This document shows, piece by piece, positions 7,458 through 13,302 of a stretch of 13,302 bases of DNA. Source of the stretch: Actinomycetes bacterium (GTDB lineage: Bacteria > Actinomycetota > Actinomycetes > Mycobacteriales > Mycobacteriaceae); contig JAEZKH010000074.1 in assembly GCA_023415515.1 (NCBI GenBank), positions 1 to 13,302 on the forward strand, read 5' to 3'. Positions within the stretch are counted from its first letter, which is position 1, and each line of letters begins with the position of its first letter. The notes below the pieces were generated by a model. That model was not told the origin of the DNA and searched no databases. It saw only the letters and a program-made list of their open reading frames with translations. A program made the position numbers and the translations under genes.

Positions 7458-7637
7458 GGGGTCTTCAGCGTCGACGCGGCAGGTCTGGTCGGGCCGAGCA
7501 CCGAATGTGAGCGTCTGGCCGGGACGGTCGATACGACAGCACCCACTGTCCCGCACAACCGCCGACGTCGCGCGCACGCCTCGGAAGTGTTCGGGACGGC
7601 CGAAGCCGACAACGAAGAAATGTTGCACGAGGTCTGA
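7455..7637 (+). CDS. Shortened EspC-like protein, copy 2 (internal deletion)
   Basis: 60 residues against 89 in copy 1. The first ~35 residues (GVFSVDAAGL ... ECERLAGTV ... APTV) and the last ~17 (FGTAEADNEEMLHEV) match copy 1; the central ~29 residues, which would form much of the helical hairpin, are gone, and the joining segment is an Arg-rich stretch (NRRRRAHA) unlike copy 1. The reading frame is kept overall. The secretion-signal position reads FGTAE. Without the central helices the protein probably cannot fold as a WXG100-type hairpin, so it is likely a non-functional remnant, though still translated and possibly needed for coupling to the next start (stop TGA 2 bases before the next ATG). 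Confidence 0.55.
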   Translation: MGVFSVDAAGLVGPSTECERLAGTVDTTAPTVPHNRRRRAHASEVFGTAEADNEEMLHEV

Positions 7638-7639
7638 CG

Positions 7640-8648
7640 ATGGCGACCGGCACACTCCCGATACTGTCAGAGGTCCGGGCATTCACCGGCGACTATCTGA
7701 CCGATGCCGCTAGCTACTGGTCCGACAACACCGACCGATGGACCGAGAGGTTCGACGGCGTGAGGCGAGACGTCGTACACCCAGGGGGCTCAGATTGGAC
7801 CGGTGAGGCTGCCGAGGCCGCGGCGTCACGGTTCAGCGCGGACCGCAAGAGTGTGACAAATGCGGCCGACGATCTGAGCCGGGCGGCGGTCGCCGCGCGT
7901 CGAGCAGCCGCCAAGATTGCCGCGGCTTCAGCGGAATTGCGGTCACTCGCGTTCGGGGAGAACGACACCCGCGATAGCGGCGTCATGCAGGCGGTCGACT
8001 TTCACGGCGTTCCAGTGCCCGAGAAGCCGGCTTACCTGCCGCCCGTTCCGCCTGCTGAGGGCTGGAGTGAAGATCCGTTGATGCGAGCAGCGCAGAAGAT
8101 CGCCTACGGGCATGCTTGGGACGAACATCGAACTGAGTTTCCCGGCATCGACACCAAGGCTCAGTTCGCCGAGTTCATCCGTCAGAAGATGCAGCGAGCC
8201 ATCGAACATCCTCGGGGGCTTCGTCTTGGATGGACCAAAGACGGCGTGCCGGCGATCTACGATCCCGAAGACAACGTGCTCATCATCCGCGACACTCGGA
8301 CCGACACGACGCAAGCTGGAACAGCGTTCAAACCGGACTCACCGAACCCCAACTATGTAGCCGATAAGGCACCTTTACGAAGTTCGCATCTTCACGCGAG
8401 AAGAGCTTGCCGACGGCGCGCAGATGCCGAGCGTTTCCCCTCAGACCGTGCAAGGCAGTTCCGAAACACCCCGTCTTGTGAGCCAGGACAGTGTCGGTGA
8501 GTCCGCCGCCGGCGGAACCCTTCCGGGCTGGGGAACGCACATTTCTCCAGAAGAGGCGTCGAAAGTCGATGGTGCACTCGGCATTCTCGGAAGGATACTT
8601 CTCGGGCAGTCACCGCCGGACCCACGCAATCCAAACAGTTGGAGTTGA
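7640..8648 (+). pseudogene. WXG-domain toxin, copy 2: internal deletion plus +1 frameshift
   Basis: Starts with ATG, with GAGG at 7629-7632. The first frame gives 286 residues to 8500, but alignment with copy 1 fails after ~residue 243 and resumes in the +1 frame, which reads LYEVRIFTREELADGAQ and then on to GTHISPEEASKVDGALGILG ... NPNSWS, ending at TGA 8646-8648. Removing one C from the CC at 8372-8373 restores a single 335-residue frame (GAT AAG GCA CTT TAC GAA). The toxin core itself is intact before the shift: H158, H163 in GHAWDEHRTEF, YDP 207-209, IIRDTR 215-220, GTAFKP 227-232. The N-terminal domain keeps WTG (53-55) but lacks ~71 residues present in copy 1, with the break at short GCAGC-type repeats. 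A sequencing error cannot be excluded for the frameshift. Confidence 0.75.
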
Positions 8649-8651
8649 CCC

Positions 8652-9494
8652 ATGAATGATGATAGCGCTGTCTTCATCGAGCTCGACCCGGTCGAACGTC
8701 AACTGATGGTGCTCGCCCTCAATGAGTATTCCGGGCTCGCAAAGAACGGCTCTGAACTTCTGCCCCCGGCAGTGGGTCAGCACGACGCCGACAGCTTCAG
8801 GAATTACCACATTCGCCTGCTCGAGGCGATCAAGGTAGCAGGGCCGTTGACCGATCTCGATTGGGCGCGTGCACTTTTCCTCACAGAAGCGAGCTTTGGC
8901 AGCGAGATGGTCGGCACTGGCTGGGAATGGGAGATCGGGCAATCCAGCGACACCGACATCATGGCCCTACGATCGCTTCAGGACAAGATCGGTACTGACG
9001 CGCGCTCGCGACTTCTGCAAGCCAACGTAGCGTTTGGGACGCCCGAGGGACAGACTGTCGAGACACGGCGACGTGTCCACTCCGATGGCGACCCCATCGA
9101 GCTCGACGCCGATGACCGCAGGCTCATGTGCACAGCGATCGGCGCCTACACCAAATCTCCGCGCCATGGTTTCAGCGTCTTGGCACCCCTCGTCGGCCAG
9201 CCCACCTTCGAAACATGGGTCACATATGTCGCGGAATTGGAAAGGGCACTCACCGAGAACGAAGATTTGGTCGACCTTGACTGGATGCGCGCACTGCTCC
9301 TCGCTGAAATCGGATTTACAAGCGTCTTGGTGGGGTTCGGATCGCATTTCAGGGGCGCCGACGTACACGGCATCAGAATTTTGCGCAGGCTCCAACTCAG
9401 CATGGGTAGCCACGAGCGGTATCTGCTATTCCGGGACAACACCACCTGCGGATGGATTGAGTACGCCGATTGGACCGGCGAAGCGAGCCTCTAG
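8652..9494 (+). CDS. Two-repeat putative immunity protein, copy 2
   Basis: 280 residues from the ATG, with GGAG at 8641-8644 seven bases upstream, overlapping the end of the toxin frame. It has the same architecture as copy 1: repeat 1 ~10-125 (PLTDLDWARALFLTE at 65-79, LRSLQDKIGTD) and repeat 2 ~150-262 (DLVDLDWMRALLLAE, GFTSVLVGFGSHFRGADVHG, LRRLQLS). It is complete with no stop or frameshift, unlike its two upstream partners, which suggests selection for immunity without the cognate toxin. The short C-terminal extension (YADWTGEASL) is not in copy 1. Its TAG (9492-9494) overlaps the stop of the convergent reductase gene in a shared CTAG. Function is inferred from synteny. Confidence 0.72.
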   Translation: MNDDSAVFIELDPVERQLMVLALNEYSGLAKNGSELLPPAVGQHDADSFRNYHIRLLEAIKVAGPLTDLDWARALFLTEASFGSEMVGTGWEWEIGQSSDTDIMALRSLQDKIGTDARSRLLQANVAFGTPEGQTVETRRRVHSDGDPIELDADDRRLMCTAIGAYTKSPRHGFSVLAPLVGQPTFETWVTYVAELERALTENEDLVDLDWMRALLLAEIGFTSVLVGFGSHFRGADVHGIRILRRLQLSMGSHERYLLFRDNTTCGWIEYADWTGEASL

Positions 9495-10111
9495 TCGAAC
9501 TGCGGGTCCTCGGTCCGCGACCGCTTGAGCTCCCAGAAGTGCGGGTACGACGCGAACGTCACCGACGCGTCCCAGAGCTTGCCTGCCTCCTCGCCGCGCG
9601 GGATCCGCGACAGCACCGGCCCGAAGAAGGCGACGCCGTTGACGTGGATCGTCGGGGTGCCGACGTCGTCGCCGACCTTGTCCATGCCCGCATGGTGGCT
9701 CTTGCGCAGCGCCTCGTCGTACTTGTCGGTGTCAGCGGCCTCCGCCAACTCGGCAGGCAGTCCGACCTCCTCCAGCGACTCCTGAATCACCTTGCTGAAG
9801 TCCGGGTCGTTCTCCCGATAGCCCTTGTTGTGGATGCGCGTGCCCATCGCCGTGTACAGCGGCGCCAGCACCTCGGGGCCCTTGTTCTCCTCGGCGGCGA
9901 TCGCAACCCGCACCGGCCGCCACGCCGCGGCCAGCCCCTTCTTGTACTCCTCGGGGAGGTCCCGCCCCTCGTTGAGCACCGCCAGGCTCATGACGTGGAA
10001 ATTCACCTCGATGTCGCGGACCTTCTCGACCTCGAGAATCCATCGCGACGTGATCCAGCACCACGGGCACAGCGGGTCGAACCAGAAATCGGCGACAGAC
10101 TTCTCGGCCAT
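9491..10111 (-). CDS. DsbA-like mycothiol-dependent oxidoreductase, Rv2466c-type
   Basis: A 206-residue cytosolic thioredoxin-fold protein with the active site C15-P-W-C18 in FDPLCPWCWITSRW and an inserted helical domain, ending KRSRTEDPQFD. It is very close to M. tuberculosis Rv2466c as I recall it (shared stretches SVADFWFDPLCPWCWITSRW, HHAGMD, VGTPTIHVNGVAFFGPVLS). That enzyme is a mycothiol-dependent reductase induced by oxidative stress and known to activate a thienopyrimidine prodrug. The start is taken as the ATG at 10109-10111, 8 bases after AGGAGG (10119-10125 region); an ATG at 10115-10117 lies only 2 bases from that site and would add MF. In this genome it is cut off from rpiB by the inserted toxin locus. 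Confidence 0.95.
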   Translation of the reverse strand: MAEKSVADFWFDPLCPWCWITSRWILEVEKVRDIEVNFHVMSLAVLNEGRDLPEEYKKGLAAAWRPVRVAIAAEENKGPEVLAPLYTAMGTRIHNKGYRENDPDFSKVIQESLEEVGLPAELAEAADTDKYDEALRKSHHAGMDKVGDDVGTPTIHVNGVAFFGPVLSRIPRGEEAGKLWDASVTFASYPHFWELKRSRTEDPQFD

Positions 10112-10158
10112 GAACATGTCCTCCTACATCGGCGGGTGAAACAGAGTTCTCCGTGGGC

Positions 10159-10184
10159 AACCATGCACCGCGCGGAAGTGTTCC
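10159..10184 (-). promoter_or_regulatory. SigH-type promoter of the Rv2466c-like gene
   Basis: On the minus strand GGAACA (10184-10179) and GTT (10161-10159) are 17 nt apart, matching the SigH-family pattern GGAA(C/T)A-N16-17-(C/G)GTT. The predicted transcript start leaves a 5' leader of about 40 nt containing the AGGAGG. Membership of Rv2466c in the SigH oxidative-stress regulon is established for M. tuberculosis; conservation here is read from the sequence. Confidence 0.7.
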
Positions 10185-10212
10185 AAACCTTTATCGAAGC
10201 GTGTTGTCGATG

Positions 10213-10224
10213 TGACCCAGGTCA
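10213..10224. promoter_or_regulatory. Palindrome TGACC-CA-GGTCA between divergent genes
   Basis: A perfect 5-bp inverted repeat with a 2-bp centre in the intergenic region shared by the reductase gene and the DUF732 gene, 16 bases upstream of the DUF732 start. It is a plausible binding site for a dimeric regulator near the DUF732 promoter. The regulator is unknown. No ribosome-binding site and no clean -10 box were found for DUF732. Confidence 0.3.
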
Positions 10225-10239
10225 ACCACTGTTACACAA

Positions 10240-10653
10240 GTGAAACGATTAACCCGACAGACTGCAATCACCGCAGCGGTCTGCGCCACCGCCGCCGTCG
10301 CGCTCGCGGCGCCTGCCTGCGCCGACGACACCGACAACGCTTTCCTGGCGGCGCTCAACCGCAACAACATCCCCTACGCCGGCAACAACGCCGATCTCAC
10401 CGCCCAACTCGGTGAACGGGTCTGCCCGATGCTCGTCGAGCCAGGCAAGAGCTTCGCCCAGGTCGCCACGACGGTCGCCAACAACGGCATCAACCCCGGC
10501 CTGGCCGCGTTCTTCACCGGCATCGCGATCTCCATGTACTGCCCGCAGATGATGGGATCGATCGGCAACGGCACGTTCCTCAACATGCTGCAGGACAACC
10601 AGGGCCTCTCCGGGCTGATCAACACACCTGGCCTGCCGGGCCTGCCTCGCTGA
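10240..10653 (+). CDS. Small secreted DUF732 protein
   Basis: 137 residues from a GTG. An N-terminal Sec signal (basic KRLTR, hydrophobic ~8-24) ends in APACA before DD, so cleavage is likely after residue 28. The mature part has the DUF732 pattern: FLAALNRNNIPY near the start, C62 (ERVCPML) and C101 (MYCPQM), which probably form a disulfide outside the membrane, and a Gly/Leu/Pro-rich end (GLINTPGLPGLPR). DUF732 proteins are abundant in mycobacteria and have no established function. The gene is divergent from the reductase and upstream of pepN, with which it need not form an operon, since pepN has its own promoter. Confidence 0.88.
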   Translation: MKRLTRQTAITAAVCATAAVALAAPACADDTDNAFLAALNRNNIPYAGNNADLTAQLGERVCPMLVEPGKSFAQVATTVANNGINPGLAAFFTGIAISMYCPQMMGSIGNGTFLNMLQDNQGLSGLINTPGLPGLPR

Positions 10654-10665
10654 CCAAGTCCGGCC

Positions 10666-10679
10666 TCCCGCGCGCGGGA
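10666..10679. promoter_or_regulatory. 14-bp GC palindrome between DUF732 and pepN
   Basis: TCCCGCGCGCGGGA is a perfect palindrome 12 bases after the DUF732 stop. It spans about -30 to -17 relative to the predicted pepN start point. It may be a weak U-less terminator for DUF732 or an operator in the pepN promoter spacer. Confidence 0.35.
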
Positions 10680-10683
10680 CCAC

Positions 10684-10695
10684 TAGGTTGGTCGT

Positions 10696-10698
<3 letters not shown>
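10684..10698 (+). promoter_or_regulatory. Leaderless promoter of pepN
   Basis: TAGGTT (10684-10689) fits TANNNT, and its last base is 7 nt before the GTG start codon. No ribosome-binding site is present, so a leaderless transcript beginning on GTG is likely. Confidence 0.5.
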
Positions 10699-13278
<2,580 letters not shown>

Positions 13279-13302
13279 GCAGACGCGCGAACGTTCCGTA
13301 CC

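Larger units (their letters stand above)
4773..9494 (+). other. Inserted locus: tandemly duplicated type VII secretion/toxin/immunity operon
   Basis: Two diverged copies of the same unit (about 4773-7233 and 7333-9494) sit between rpiB and the Rv2466c homologue, which are neighbours in M. tuberculosis. Each unit has: non-coding element, EspC-like gene, WXG-domain toxin, two-repeat immunity protein. No transposase, integrase, tRNA or target-site repeat is visible, so the mode of arrival is unknown. By eye the toxin and immunity genes are less GC-rich than the flanking core genes, which fits acquired cargo. The right edge coincides exactly with the stop codon of the neighbouring core gene. Confidence 0.8.

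Noticed and set aside
4773..9494. A mobile element (IS, prophage, integrative element) carrying the toxin locus
   Set aside because: No transposase, integrase, terminal inverted repeats, tRNA or target duplication could be found at either edge.

Overview
This is high-GC mycobacterial DNA, most likely from a fast-growing Mycolicibacterium-type species. The basis is gene order and recalled family knowledge: nei, rpiB, a CPWC oxidoreductase and pepN stand in the same order and orientation as Rv2464c, Rv2465c, Rv2466c and Rv2467 of M. tuberculosis, and the proteins look very similar to those. Frequent GTG/TTG starts and DUF732 and ESX-type proteins fit the same group. No database search was run.

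Layout. 1-3373 (all minus): an Amt-family ammonium channel translationally coupled to a small membrane protein cut by the window edge, with a CPA1 Na+/H+ antiporter upstream. 3374-3481: a spacer with a long hairpin. 3482-4765 (minus): rpiB and nei, a coupled pair with abutting stop and start codons. 9491-13302: the mycothiol-dependent Rv2466c-type reductase (minus) behind a SigH-like promoter, a small secreted DUF732 protein (plus), and aminopeptidase N (plus).

The unusual part is 4773-9494, which separates rpiB from the Rv2466c homologue. It holds two tandem, diverged copies of one three-gene plus-strand operon: (i) a small EspC/WXG100-like type VII secretion protein, (ii) a large protein with an N-terminal WXG-type helical domain, a Pro-rich linker, a predicted nuclease-like toxin domain (H...[KE]H..EF ... 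YDP ... IIRDTR ... GTA[YF]KP) and a conserved C-terminal tail, and (iii) a cytoplasmic protein made of two repeats of one domain, the likely immunity protein. Each copy follows a nearly identical non-coding element (74 of 80 bases match by hand alignment) that ends in a TANNNT -10 box placed so that transcription would start on the GTG start codon (leaderless).

Copy 1 looks intact. Copy 2 is decaying on the attack side only: the EspC-like protein has lost about 29 central residues, the toxin has lost about 71 residues of its secretion domain and carries a +1 frameshift just after the toxin core, while the immunity gene is complete. This reads as an ESX-exported polymorphic toxin locus in which the second unit is becoming an orphan immunity gene. 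Toxin activity, secretion and immunity are inferences from sequence patterns and gene order.
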